DNA of 64,000 nucleotides from CAIVAT01 sp964473485 (GCA_964473485.1 CAYYPH010000010.1:52104-116103), one strand, 5' to 3'. Positions 9,199 through 17,721 are shown, numbered from the stretch's first letter. The notes: a model not told the origin generated them from the sequence alone. Numbers and translations: made by a program.

Positions 9199-10289
9199 TG
9201 TGTCCAGACCAATTCCGCATCCTTGGCTTGCATGACATAATTTTGTATTTGTTGTCGGCTTATTATCTCACCAGTTTCAAGGTAAGTTTTATACCAACAA
9301 GCAGTTTCGGAAATTCCTTGAGAAAATGACCATACGGGCTTCCAATTGAGTTTCTGTTGGGCTTTCGTGTTATCAAGATGCAACAGCAATGCCTCATGTG
9401 GCTGGGGTTCGTCGACCGGATGCCATTGAATAGCAGGCCAGATTCTTTTCATTAATGTAAGAATTTTTTCGACTTCTTTATTTCCTTCAGGGCCCGGTCC
9501 AAAGTTCCATGCTTCAGCAAATGATTTTTCGGATGTAAGCAGTTTTTGTCCTAGTAAAAGATATCCAGAAAGTGATTCTAAAACATGCTGCCAGGGACGG
9601 GTAGCATGTGGTGCACGAACCACAAGTGGCTCGTTACTTTGCACTGAACGAACAATATCGGGGATAAGTCTGTCTTCACTCCAATCGCCACCCCCGATAA
9701 CATTGCCTGCCCGGGCTGATGCTATCAGCGGTGCACCTGGGTAATTAAAATAGGCTTGTCTATAGCTAGCAGCAACCAATTCAGCACCTGCCTTTGATGC
9801 GCTATACGGATCATGTCCTCCAAGGCGGTCATTTTCACGATAGCCCCATATCCATTCCTGATTTTCATAACACTTGTCAGTGGTAATAACCACAATTGCT
9901 TTGACTGATGGGCATTGCCTGCAAGTATCAAGAATATTTGCAGTACCCATAACGTTTGTTGACCAGGTCTCTAGTGGATCACGGTACGAACGTCGTACAA
10001 GAGCTTGGGCAGCGAGGTGAAAAACTATCTCGGGTTGGGTTTCTGCAACAATTTTTTGCAGAGTCTCCGCGCATCGAATATCTGTACGGTAATCATCAAT
10101 TTCAAGATTGAGCAAATTCCAATGATTGGGACTTGTTTCAGGAGAAAGAGAAATGCCAATAATGGCTGCCCCAAGTTCTTTTAGCCACAAAGCAAGCCAG
10201 CTTCCTTTGAATCCTGTATGGCCTGTGATAAGAACACGCTTGCCTTGATATGAATTCCCGAAAAGCATATTTTTTACCATACCTTCCAT
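9195..10289 (-). CDS. rfbG: CDP-glucose 4,6-dehydratase
   Basis: 364 residues, an extended SDR with the family-specific GKRVLITGHTGFKGSWLALW (residues 16-35), a Thr/Tyr/Lys active site (VVITTDKCYEN and DPYSASKAGAE), and the NVIGGGDW and TRPWQHVLE motifs of CDP-glucose dehydratases. It converts CDP-glucose to CDP-4-keto-6-deoxyglucose with bound NAD. It follows rfbF with a 16-nt overlap when started at 10289; Met8 (10268) would remove the overlap and gives the more usual N-terminal length, so the start is uncertain between them. It is the committed step of the CDP-deoxysugar module here. Confidence 0.93.
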   Translation of the reverse strand: MEGMVKNMLFGNSYQGKRVLITGHTGFKGSWLALWLKELGAAIIGISLSPETSPNHWNLLNLEIDDYRTDIRCAETLQKIVAETQPEIVFHLAAQALVRRSYRDPLETWSTNVMGTANILDTCRQCPSVKAIVVITTDKCYENQEWIWGYRENDRLGGHDPYSASKAGAELVAASYRQAYFNYPGAPLIASARAGNVIGGGDWSEDRLIPDIVRSVQSNEPLVVRAPHATRPWQHVLESLSGYLLLGQKLLTSEKSFAEAWNFGPGPEGNKEVEKILTLMKRIWPAIQWHPVDEPQPHEALLLHLDNTKAQQKLNWKPVWSFSQGISETACWYKTYLETGEIISRQQIQNYVMQAKDAELVWTQ

Positions 10290-11044
10290 GGGGCTTTTCT
10301 GCTAACCCAAAGAGTTTCCAATTGATTCATGTCTCGCAATGTATCCATAGGTTGCCAGAATCCACGATGCTCATAGGCAGCAAGTTGACCATCGGCTGCA
10401 ATTTTTATTAATGATTCACCTTCCCATGAAGTGGAATCATCCTCAATATAATTAAGGGCATCCCGTTGAAGAACAAAAAAACCACCATTGATCCAGGCAC
10501 CATCTCCGGGTGGTTTTTCCTGAAAACCAAGCACATCATCTCCTTTGCAAATTAATGCGCCATACCTCCCGGGGGGCTGGACCGCACATACTGTAGCAAA
10601 TTTTCCATGGCTTTTATGGAATGCGATTTCTGCAGTAATATCTATATCAGCAACTCCATCACCGTATGTAAATAAAAATGGTTCATCTGGTTCAAGATAA
10701 TCAGCTACTCGTTTGAGACGGCCACCAGTCATGGAATCTTCTCCGGTATCAATAAGAGTCACATGCCATGGCTCCGCATTTTTATGATGAACTTGCATCT
10801 TGTTCTCAAGCATATCAAATGTAACATCAGACATATGCAGGAAGTAATTTGCAAAATATTCTTTGATGATATATCCTTTGTATCCTAAACAAATGATAAA
10901 ATTGTTAATTCCATGAGATGCATAAATTTTCATAATGTGCCACAAGATCGGTTTACCACCAATTTCGATCATCGGTTTAGGCTTAAGATGAGATTCCTCA
11001 GAAATTCGGGTTCCTAAACCTCCAGCTAAGATTACTACCTTCAT
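10274..11044 (-). CDS. rfbF: Glucose-1-phosphate cytidylyltransferase
   Basis: 256 residues with the nucleotidyltransferase signature VILAGGLGTRISEESHLKPK (4-23) and PMIEIGGKPILWHI, specific to RfbF/DdhA enzymes; further LFTYGDGVADI for metal binding and WINGGFFV. It makes CDP-glucose from glucose-1-phosphate and CTP in the cytoplasm, feeding RfbG. It is the first gene of the CDP-sugar operon; IS copy B ends 16 nt upstream of its ATG (element end 11061), so the operon may be read from a promoter in or beyond the IS. The closest alternative, glucose-1-P thymidylyltransferase, has a different KP signature spacing. Confidence 0.94.
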   Translation of the reverse strand: MKVVILAGGLGTRISEESHLKPKPMIEIGGKPILWHIMKIYASHGINNFIICLGYKGYIIKEYFANYFLHMSDVTFDMLENKMQVHHKNAEPWHVTLIDTGEDSMTGGRLKRVADYLEPDEPFLFTYGDGVADIDITAEIAFHKSHGKFATVCAVQPPGRYGALICKGDDVLGFQEKPPGDGAWINGGFFVLQRDALNYIEDDSTSWEGESLIKIAADGQLAAYEHRGFWQPMDTLRDMNQLETLWVSRKAPWKVW

Positions 11045-11060
11045 GATTTTTTCTATCTAG

Positions 11061-12532
11061 TTGATCCTTATCAATTCACTTTTTTGTTACGCGCTGATGA
11101 ATTGAATATTTACGACAGGAAATAAGTTCATCCGGGAATATGCCCGAATAAGAAAATATAAAAGTTCCTGTTGTTTTATTCTCATCCATTTCATCATATT
11201 GTAAGCAGCCGCTGCCATTAATGTGTTGATTTGGTCTCCGGCCGTGCCTTTCAGATAGTTCCTGCGCATCCTGTAGTCATGCTTCAGGTGTGAGATCAGG
11301 CCTTCAATGCCGGCACGCGACCGGCACCTAAGTTCTCTTTGCTTTTTCTTGTAATAGCTTTCCTTTTTCCTTGGACAGGGCATGACAACTTCGGTACTGC
11401 CGATCTTTACCTGGCCCTTGTAACCTCGGTCAACAATGGCCTTCCTGATGATCCCTTGGGTAAATTCTCTCACCTGTTTCAGTTGTGGAGCCAGCGTATG
11501 TCCGTCATACATGTTTCCTTCAACCGCCATGGCCCCCACGATGATCCCACTCTTGCGGGTGTATGCAAACGAACTCTTGTTGCCAAACTCATACGGCTTG
11601 TGCTCTTTTCCTTTGGCGATGCACAGAACCTTCGGCTCATGAATGCTGTAAATCTTCTCTTTGTCGTGCCGTTGCTGAACAAGCACCTTATAAAAGACAT
11701 CGAATCTCTCGTAATATTCCTGCCTGGGAATGGGATTCAACTGGGTAACCAGGTCGTTGTAGATTTTGACAGCAATACGATGAAGCTTCTTCTGGGTGCG
11801 CATCAGCCGCTTGAAGTTCTTGGGTTTGCGGGCAAACCGCAGCTGATAGCGGAGCTTCTTGATTTCCCGGGTGTAGGTTCTCTTCAGCGTTATTCCCTCT
11901 GTCCTTGCAATCCGCTTGCAGTGTTCGATCGTTCGCTCATAAAGCTTTCTATCCGTGGGATAGGTGATGTTCTTCTCCTGTACGGTGGTATCAACCCTGA
12001 CTTCCTTCACCTCCTTACGGATCATCTCTTCTCCAAACAGGTCAATGCTCTGCTTAAAGATCTTCTCCATGCCTTCTTTGCCAATTCTGTGGCGGAAATG
12101 AACGAAATCACTCGGATCGAACGGATAACGGTATTGAAAATAGACCTCACCGCAAAAGTGCTGCCAGTAGGGGTTTTCAAGATAGCGTTCCATGACTGTT
12201 TCATCTCCCAGGTTGTACATCTGCTTCAGGAGCAGAAGGCCAACGATGGTCCTGATTGGAATCGACGGCCTGCCAACCGTTCCGTAAAGTGGAGCAAACT
12301 CTTTTTCCAGGTAATCCCAGTCAATTTTCTTTGCCAACAAGCAGAGTTTGTGCTCGGGATTAAGGAAACTGGTAAGTACAGTTTTGAACATTTCCAGTTG
12401 CGGCTGCTTCTCGATTTTTTTCATCATGATTTGCAGGGTTTTGAATAAAAGTACTCATTTCCCTGTATATTTCAATCATTTTACACCCATAACATATTAA
12501 CATTCTGATTGTTAATAATTGTCAAGGATCAA
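11061..12532 (-). mobile_element. IS5-family insertion sequence, complete copy B
   Basis: About 1.47 kb with the same termini as copy A (TTGATCCTTATCAATT on the left, GTCAAGGATCAA on the right). Flanks are tatctag and ctaccta; apart from a possible TA or CTA there is no convincing target duplication. It lies between rfbF and the acyltransferase at 12607 and therefore splits the CDP-sugar module from the nonulosonic acid module. Orientation is the same as the surrounding genes. Confidence 0.87.
11087..12427 (-). CDS. IS5-family transposase (copy B)
   Basis: 446 residues, intact, with the same N-terminal block and DDE motifs as copy A (VRVDTTVQEKN; IVDRGYKG; GIEGLISHLKHDYRM). Compared with copy A it differs near the N-terminus (QLEMFKTVLTSF, KLCLLAKKIDW, IVGLLLL, YLENPYW) and near the C-terminus (MPCPRKK, RSRAGIEG, YRMRRN), while the central roughly 240 residues are identical. 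The C-terminal variants match the remnant at 1603-1899. No frameshift or stop interrupts it, so the element may still be active. Confidence 0.9.
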   Translation of the reverse strand: MMKKIEKQPQLEMFKTVLTSFLNPEHKLCLLAKKIDWDYLEKEFAPLYGTVGRPSIPIRTIVGLLLLKQMYNLGDETVMERYLENPYWQHFCGEVYFQYRYPFDPSDFVHFRHRIGKEGMEKIFKQSIDLFGEEMIRKEVKEVRVDTTVQEKNITYPTDRKLYERTIEHCKRIARTEGITLKRTYTREIKKLRYQLRFARKPKNFKRLMRTQKKLHRIAVKIYNDLVTQLNPIPRQEYYERFDVFYKVLVQQRHDKEKIYSIHEPKVLCIAKGKEHKPYEFGNKSSFAYTRKSGIIVGAMAVEGNMYDGHTLAPQLKQVREFTQGIIRKAIVDRGYKGQVKIGSTEVVMPCPRKKESYYKKKQRELRCRSRAGIEGLISHLKHDYRMRRNYLKGTAGDQINTLMAAAAYNMMKWMRIKQQELLYFLIRAYSRMNLFPVVNIQFISA

Positions 12533-12606
12533 CTACCTATTCATTAGCGACAGTTTATTCTGATCGAATTATTCTCTTTGGGCAAAGGAAACAAAATATA
12601 ACCTCC

Positions 12607-13155
12607 TTACATTTTTAAAGTGAAAGTTCGAATAATTCTTGCGGGACTACCTGCAACTAAAACTTTATCTTCAACATTCTTGGTTACAATACTTCCTGCT
12701 GCAACTACACTATTATTGCCAATTGTAACCTCAGGTAGTATTATAGCATTTGCTCCAATCCAACATCCTGATTTCAATACAACTTTCTTAACGGAATACC
12801 CTTGATTGATTACTAATTCATCAGGGTTGCCAAAATTATGATTGGTTGTATATATATGTACTCCAGATCCAATTAAAACATTATCTTCAATAGTAATCTC
12901 CCCACCATCGTATATCGGTTCTGCAAATAACATCGTAGTAGGCCTGATCACGACATTCTTCCCTATGGATATCTTTGAACATGCAATTGCATAGGCCCCT
13001 GGACGGAATTCAGCTCCTTCACCAACGTATTTGAATTTTTTAAGGCATAACTTCCTGCCGCTTCCTTTGAAAAATAATTTAAAATGTGTTGTGGGCATAT
13101 CGGGTCCAAGCCTGTCGGCATGATTCCAAAAATAAATTCTTTTTAATAATTCCAT
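12607..13155 (-). CDS. Maa-like acetyltransferase (LbetaH)
   Basis: 182 residues with hexapeptide repeats (ISIGKNVVI, ITIEDNVLIGSGVHI, VTIGNNSVVAAGSIV), the catalytic-type TTNHNF segment at about 105-110, and the terminal VLVAGSPARIIR motif of maltose/galactoside-acetyltransferase-like enzymes. It should O- or N-acetylate a sugar, nucleotide sugar or lipid-linked glycan with acetyl-CoA. It is the distal gene of the nonulosonic acid transcript, 6 nt after the SDR gene and 74 nt before IS copy B. No substrate can be assigned, but a sugar of this locus is the natural guess. Confidence 0.8.
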   Translation of the reverse strand: MELLKRIYFWNHADRLGPDMPTTHFKLFFKGSGRKLCLKKFKYVGEGAEFRPGAYAIACSKISIGKNVVIRPTTMLFAEPIYDGGEITIEDNVLIGSGVHIYTTNHNFGNPDELVINQGYSVKKVVLKSGCWIGANAIILPEVTIGNNSVVAAGSIVTKNVEDKVLVAGSPARIIRTFTLKM

Positions 13156-13161
13156 AAGCGC

Positions 13162-13980
13162 TTACCATATTGTATACCCACCATCAACCACGAGATTATG
13201 TCCGGTAACATATGTTGAGGCTTCAGAGGCCAAATAAATCAATGCTCCATTAATTTCATCTCTCCTGGCTTTTCTGCCTAATGGAACCTTATCTCCATAT
13301 TTAATATTGAATGCCTCATTTTCAGTAGGATAAAATACCCCCCCAGGAGTGATTGCATTTACTCTTATTTTGTCTTTTCCATAGTATGCTGCCAAATACC
13401 TTGTAAATGCAATCAAGCCGCCTTTCGCAGCATTATACACCCCATGTGAAAATATTTGTTTCATATCAGGAGAATCTTTAGTGTAAATATCATGAAGATT
13501 TGACCCTTGATAAATTCTCTGATCGTTCCCAACAATTCCATATATAGAAGATATATTGATAATGGAACCATTTTGTTGCAGGACCATCGATGGAATAAAT
13601 GCCTGGCAGGTAAGAAATGGTAAAGTCAAGTTTCCTAACAATCCGATTTCCCATCCTTCAAGTGACACTTTATCGAAAGGGAGATAGAAGTCGCTGCCTT
13701 TTGAAGTTGTTGAGTTAATGAGAACATCAACTTTATCCTCGACTTCCAGAATTTTATCACGTATCCTAATGATATCTTCTTTATTTGTTCCGGAAATTTG
13801 TTCCAGAAAATATTTATCCTGATAATTATCCTTCAGGTGCGTTGTTTCAGGATTTGGTGATATATTCAAATCAACACTGTAAACCACAGAACCATATTCC
13901 AACAGTGTTTTGCAGAATTCTTTACCAAGATATCCATTGCCTCCAAAAATGACAGTCGTTTTTCCGTCTAATCTAAACAT
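13162..13980 (-). CDS. SDR oxidoreductase, PtmA-like (flagellin-modification type)
   Basis: 272 residues of a classical SDR: nucleotide-binding VIFGGNGYLGKEF (9-21), a catalytic Ser in INISSIYG, and YNAAKGG as the Tyr/Lys pair, then NAITPGGV and the C-terminal YVTGHNLVVDGGYTIW. The insertion after the Ser motif (NDQRIYQGSN) resembles PtmA of Campylobacter, which is linked to legionaminic acid synthesis. Here it sits with a Gfo/Idh oxidoreductase (13-nt overlap) and NeuB-type genes, the same company as ptmA/ptmF. The exact reaction is unproven in the family; a role in making the amino-sugar precursor is inferred. Confidence 0.75.
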   Translation of the reverse strand: MFRLDGKTTVIFGGNGYLGKEFCKTLLEYGSVVYSVDLNISPNPETTHLKDNYQDKYFLEQISGTNKEDIIRIRDKILEVEDKVDVLINSTTSKGSDFYLPFDKVSLEGWEIGLLGNLTLPFLTCQAFIPSMVLQQNGSIINISSIYGIVGNDQRIYQGSNLHDIYTKDSPDMKQIFSHGVYNAAKGGLIAFTRYLAAYYGKDKIRVNAITPGGVFYPTENEAFNIKYGDKVPLGRKARRDEINGALIYLASEASTYVTGHNLVVDGGYTIW

Positions 13981-14957
13981 AATTCCCTTTTTTCAATATT
14001 GCTGAGCAGACAAAATTTTTCAACTTTATTAATATGAAGTCCCTCTTTTATTGAACAACCATAATCATTCTTATTATGAATAAAGTTTTCCATTTGCCTG
14101 ATATATTGAAGATTATAATCTTCTTTTTTATCAAAAATTACTTTTGACGTTTTATCCTTATATGATGAAAAGTATATCTTTGACTGAATAAAATCATATT
14201 CGAGTACTCCTTTCTCGAAATATATACTACCAAATCGTTTTAATATTGGATTTAGCAAGTCAAGATGTATTAATGAATGGGTACATCTTTCATTTACTGC
14301 GAAAATATCTGTTGTATCATCGGTATCAATTTCCAAATCACTAAGCTTCGCAACCTTTGCAAACACACTTTTATAAGGACCAAAGAAATATTGTACCAGG
14401 TCTAACTCATGCGTTAATGTACTCAGGGCGCCCCCTCCCATTTCCTTTCTAGCCACATAACTTGTGCGGTAATCTTCCCATGGATGCCAAAAGGGCAAAT
14501 AGTGGCTTACGTGAAAGTACGCAGAAAGAGCTTTGCCATATTCCAAATTATCAATGATGTGCTTTAATTCTATAAAAAGGGTGTGATACCTTAAGTTAAA
14601 TCCAACCATTCCTTTTACATTTTGCAATTTATTAAATACAAAACTGTCGCTTACCAATCTATCATAATCATCAACAACAGGTTTTTCAATGAACAATTTA
14701 GCTCTGCCATCACACAATCTTTGTATAAACTGATAATGCAGCGCCGTGGGATTGCTAATTATTACATGTGTCGGATTCCAACTCAATGCCTGATCAAAAT
14801 CATGAAATTGCAGTATTGACTCACTTATAGATCCATGAAGAGGTAAATTACCTTTGTTTGTTCTATAGGCAGCAACATTTTTTTCACCAATACTAAAAAG
14901 TGCCTTTATATGTCTTTGACCTATTGAACCTGCTCCTATTACTAAGATCCTATTCAT
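13968..14957 (-). CDS. Gfo/Idh/MocA-family oxidoreductase
   Basis: 329 residues with the Rossmann motif ILVIGAGSIGQRHIKAL (4-20), the family EKP motif (LFIEKPVVDD, about 90-99), and GGGALSTLTHELDLVQYFFG, which contains the usual His/Asp active-site helix. These enzymes use NAD(P) to oxidise or reduce a sugar carbon. In Campylobacter a related gene (ptmF) accompanies ptmA in the legionaminic acid cluster. The gene overlaps the cytidylyltransferase by 8 nt upstream and the SDR by 13 nt downstream, so the three are translated together. Substrate is inferred only from context. Confidence 0.78.
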   Translation of the reverse strand: MNRILVIGAGSIGQRHIKALFSIGEKNVAAYRTNKGNLPLHGSISESILQFHDFDQALSWNPTHVIISNPTALHYQFIQRLCDGRAKLFIEKPVVDDYDRLVSDSFVFNKLQNVKGMVGFNLRYHTLFIELKHIIDNLEYGKALSAYFHVSHYLPFWHPWEDYRTSYVARKEMGGGALSTLTHELDLVQYFFGPYKSVFAKVAKLSDLEIDTDDTTDIFAVNERCTHSLIHLDLLNPILKRFGSIYFEKGVLEYDFIQSKIYFSSYKDKTSKVIFDKKEDYNLQYIRQMENFIHNKNDYGCSIKEGLHINKVEKFCLLSNIEKRELCLD

Positions 14958-15708
14958 TTTTCAATCTGATGGTATTTTGAGAATTCCAATTTTTCTGGAA
15001 AGCCTGTTTACAATCTTTGTTTATTTCGACAATCTCAGGATGATTATCCAGGTATGATATAATCTCAACGATCCCTTTTTTATAGGTTTCTTTTCCAAAA
15101 TGCATAAAAATTGCCTGAAAAAATTCAAAATCCTGCTTATAATCCAAGGTGAGTCGATAATCAGAACGCTGCAACTCCAAAGGAATTTCAAGATTTATCA
15201 CATTGAACAAACCAGTATCAGTAAAATATCTTCCCCAAACTTCTGTGTTTGCGCTTCCCTTCACTTCACACACTTTTTGCAATGCTTTGACCTTTATTCC
15301 ATAAGAAAAGAACCCATGAGGAAGATCAAGACATCGGATAAGGTCGGCATTTGTATTATTATAAGTTTCAATTATTTTAGAAATATATTCTATTGAAACA
15401 AGCGGACAATCTGCAGTAATATTGAGAACATATTCCAGATTAAAAAAAAGTGCTGCTTCATATAATCTTTGTATCACATCCTCTTCACTTCCTCTATAAA
15501 CACAAATTTTTTCCTGTTTCGCTATTTCTTCAAGAGCGTCATCCTGATGATTTGTTGAAGTACATATGATAATATCTGATAATTCGTTTGATAGTTTCAA
15601 CCGATCAATCATCCAACAGATAATTTCCCTGTTAAGAATTTTAAGTCTCAATTTATTTGGTAATCTGGTCGATTTTAGTCTTGCTGTAATTAAGTAGCCA
15701 ATTTTCAT
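14950..15708 (-). CDS. Cytidylyltransferase (SpsF/CMP-nonulosonate synthetase-like)
   Basis: 252 residues of PF02348: N-terminal GYLITARLKSTRLPNK (4-19) corresponds to the CTP-binding loop of CMP-sugar synthetases, IICTSTN and NITADCPLVS are further conserved strands, and DYRLTLDYKQDFEF is the SpsF-type tail. It most likely activates a sugar acid as the CMP derivative. It is the only candidate in this window for the LegF/PtmB step (CMP-legionaminate), but its sequence is closer to SpsF than to classical NeuA, so it may serve the divergent NeuB-like product encoded 6 nt upstream instead. Confidence 0.72.
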   Translation of the reverse strand: MKIGYLITARLKSTRLPNKLRLKILNREIICWMIDRLKLSNELSDIIICTSTNHQDDALEEIAKQEKICVYRGSEEDVIQRLYEAALFFNLEYVLNITADCPLVSIEYISKIIETYNNTNADLIRCLDLPHGFFSYGIKVKALQKVCEVKGSANTEVWGRYFTDTGLFNVINLEIPLELQRSDYRLTLDYKQDFEFFQAIFMHFGKETYKKGIVEIISYLDNHPEIVEINKDCKQAFQKNWNSQNTIRLKNE

Positions 15709-15714
15709 GCAACA

Positions 15715-16728
15715 CTACAATTTTTCAAAATGTTTTTTTAAAATGACAATATCCTTCTTGAGATCTTCAATAGCTGAAAATCCGATCATATTTAAAATAT
15801 CCAATTGTGAACAATCCGTTTTTTCAGCTGTTCGCTTAAAAACAATCATGTCTTGGTTAAGAACTTCACCTTTCCCAATATTTCTTGCTAACAGTGCGGC
15901 TTTTTTCATTGGACCAAAAACAGAATATTTCTGTTCGCCAGTATTTAATTTTAATTGACCATCCCCATTTAACAAGTTAAGCATTTCGATCTTTTCGGCA
16001 ATTTCGTTCATCATACTTATTGTGATCGCTGCTTGCCAATCGCATCTCTGGATACCAGCGTTTAAAGTGACGTGTTTTTCAAGGTAATTCATACCTGTTG
16101 CAACACCCAAAAGACTTATTAAAACATTATTTTGTTCGTTCCATGCGGTGTGATCTGCATATCCGAATTCGAAATTCGGATAAAGGGATTTTATCTTTCG
16201 AATTTTATTGAAGTTGATCTCCTCGTATTTAGTAGGATAATTCTGGAAACCAAACATGAGAACGATATTTTCATGTTGGAGTTTTTCCAAGGCACTCTCT
16301 ATTTCGTACAAATCTGAACCCCCAATTCCCAAAACAATTTTCTGATTTTTGGAAATACTTTTACCAAGCTTTTCGAGTAAATGAAAATCATTTAAACAAA
16401 CAGAATGAATTTCAATAAGTTTTGGATTATATCTCATACCAAAATCAATAGATTTCCGATCATTAAATAAGAGCATAATTTCTTTCTCACTATTTAATGT
16501 CCTGGTCAGAATTTCATTCCATTGCGCCTCATTAAACATCCAGGACATTAAAGTATCATATAAGCGGTAACGTTTGTCCATGTATTCATCCAAATCCAAC
16601 GTAATGTGAAATTTGATGAAGTCACTTCTTGAATTAGTAATTAGTTCATCACAGAGATTATTCAGAAATTGAAAATCCCCTTCATGATGCCAGGCTGTTT
16701 CTGCAATGAGTTTTACTTTATCGGACAT
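15715..16728 (-). CDS. Divergent NeuB-family synthase (second nonulosonate synthase)
   Basis: 337 residues with the NeuB barrel plus a C-terminal SAF/antifreeze-like domain. Recognisable are LIAETAWHHEGDF near residue 7, FIKFHITLD, FGYADHTAW and MNYLEKHVTLN (the metal-binding His strand). Compared with LegI in the same locus, the KIPSGE strand that supplies a PEP-binding Lys reads LIEIHSVCLND here, and the SAF arginine region is KKAALLARNIGKGE. So a catalytic Lys of sialate synthases appears absent and the substrate or chemistry may differ. It overlaps the YhcH-family gene by 11 nt. Confidence 0.75.
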   Translation of the reverse strand: MSDKVKLIAETAWHHEGDFQFLNNLCDELITNSRSDFIKFHITLDLDEYMDKRYRLYDTLMSWMFNEAQWNEILTRTLNSEKEIMLLFNDRKSIDFGMRYNPKLIEIHSVCLNDFHLLEKLGKSISKNQKIVLGIGGSDLYEIESALEKLQHENIVLMFGFQNYPTKYEEINFNKIRKIKSLYPNFEFGYADHTAWNEQNNVLISLLGVATGMNYLEKHVTLNAGIQRCDWQAAITISMMNEIAEKIEMLNLLNGDGQLKLNTGEQKYSVFGPMKKAALLARNIGKGEVLNQDMIVFKRTAEKTDCSQLDILNMIGFSAIEDLKKDIVILKKHFEKL

Positions 16729-17173
16729 AATCCTGGAATTTTACCTTGAAAATCAGTTTACGATTGAATGAAACATTACCTCGATGTGCGATGGCAGGTT
16801 GGTGTGCCTCTCCAGGGAAAAAGATGATAAACGAACCATCGAAAAATGTTAGTAAATTCCCTTCTCCTTCGAACAACTCATAATCTTTCTCCATATCATA
16901 CGCCTTAACATTCATTAGTTCTGACGCATTTGCATAACCTATATCCTCCTTCCCTTGTAACAGCAATTGAATATCTATGTAATCGTGATGATTTTCATAC
17001 AGTGATTTTGGCTGTAAGATTGTCTCGTATTCATTTACTAATATGAATACATCCTCGTTTATATTATGTCGTCCAGGTTGAAACTTCAACAGATCATTAT
17101 CCTGAATAACTTTAAAAACTTCAGGAAACAACTTGGAATACTTGTAAAAGTTTAAGATTTTATCTGCAATCAT
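16718..17173 (-). CDS. YhcH/YjgK/YiaL (DUF386, NanQ-like) family protein
   Basis: 151 residues, a cupin-like single-domain protein. Conserved pieces of the family are HHDYIDIQLLLQGKE (about 62-76), ending in the glycine-rich turn, and FFPGEAHQPAI (about 113-123), with His residues for metal binding. In E. coli NanQ/YhcH assists sialic acid use, apparently by anomerisation. Finding it fused by overlap to a NeuB-like synthase suggests it acts on the nonulosonic acid made here, perhaps controlling anomer or ring form before CMP activation. That role is inference; the family call is firm. Confidence 0.8.
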   Translation of the reverse strand: MIADKILNFYKYSKLFPEVFKVIQDNDLLKFQPGRHNINEDVFILVNEYETILQPKSLYENHHDYIDIQLLLQGKEDIGYANASELMNVKAYDMEKDYELFEGEGNLLTFFDGSFIIFFPGEAHQPAIAHRGNVSFNRKLIFKVKFQDYVR

Positions 17174-17183
17174 TATTTAAGAT

Positions 17184-17657
17184 TCATTTCGCAAGTCTTC
17201 GCCAAGTCATAATGCATTCGCCATCACCATTTAAAATAGAACGTGACCGGATGAATTCTACGCCTGGTAGTAACTGTTTTGTAAATGAAATATCTGAAAA
17301 ACAAGATGAATGTGTGAATTCGGACAGATGCTCATCAAACAGCACCTCAGCATAAGGGCACCTTGTAAATTTAACAACAAGACAGTTTTCATCAGATGAG
17401 ACAATTTCACAATAGGGACTAATTGACGGATATGCCTCGTAATGTTTTCTGAACAGATCAAATCGTTCCTTTGATTCAGGTATTGAACCAGTCAAGACTT
17501 TCTCATAATATGAAATCATATAATTTGACGCAGCAAGATTTGATACTTGCAAGGCCAATTCTTTCGGTAACAACTGTTTAATAGCTTTTAAATAACAGAT
17601 TGAGGATATTAACGCAGTTTTCTTTTCGAGAAAAATGTTGTCTTTAACGATTTTCAT
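17184..17657 (-). CDS. ATC hydrolase-like small protein
   Basis: 157 residues. The pattern FTRCPYAEVL (about 99-108), a conserved Cys near SCFSD, and GVEFIRSRSILNGDGECIMTWRR at the C-terminus resemble the L-2-amino-thiazoline-4-carboxylate hydrolase family (PF14196), whose members share RCP and a terminal C-x-R block. It has no signal peptide. Its role in a glycan locus is unclear; hydrolysis of a C-N bond in a modified amino sugar (for example an amidino group) is a possibility. It sits 10 nt upstream of the YhcH gene and after a hairpin at 17673-17721. Confidence 0.5.
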   Translation of the reverse strand: MKIVKDNIFLEKKTALISSICYLKAIKQLLPKELALQVSNLAASNYMISYYEKVLTGSIPESKERFDLFRKHYEAYPSISPYCEIVSSDENCLVVKFTRCPYAEVLFDEHLSEFTHSSCFSDISFTKQLLPGVEFIRSRSILNGDGECIMTWRRLAK

Positions 17658-17672
17658 ATTATTACTTTCTTA

Positions 17673-17721
17673 AGTGAAAGAGAACCAGATTATCCAATCA
17701 ATGAACTGGCTCTCTCTCACT
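17673..17721. terminator. Intercistronic hairpin
   Basis: Arms AGTGAAAGAGAACCAG (17673-17688) and CTGGCTCTCTCTCACT (17706-17721) pair at 14 of 16 positions around a 17-nt loop. It lies in the 87-nt gap between the amidotransferase stop and the ATC-hydrolase-like gene. There is no U-run after it on the minus transcript, so it may be a processing or attenuation hairpin rather than a simple terminator. Confidence 0.4.
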
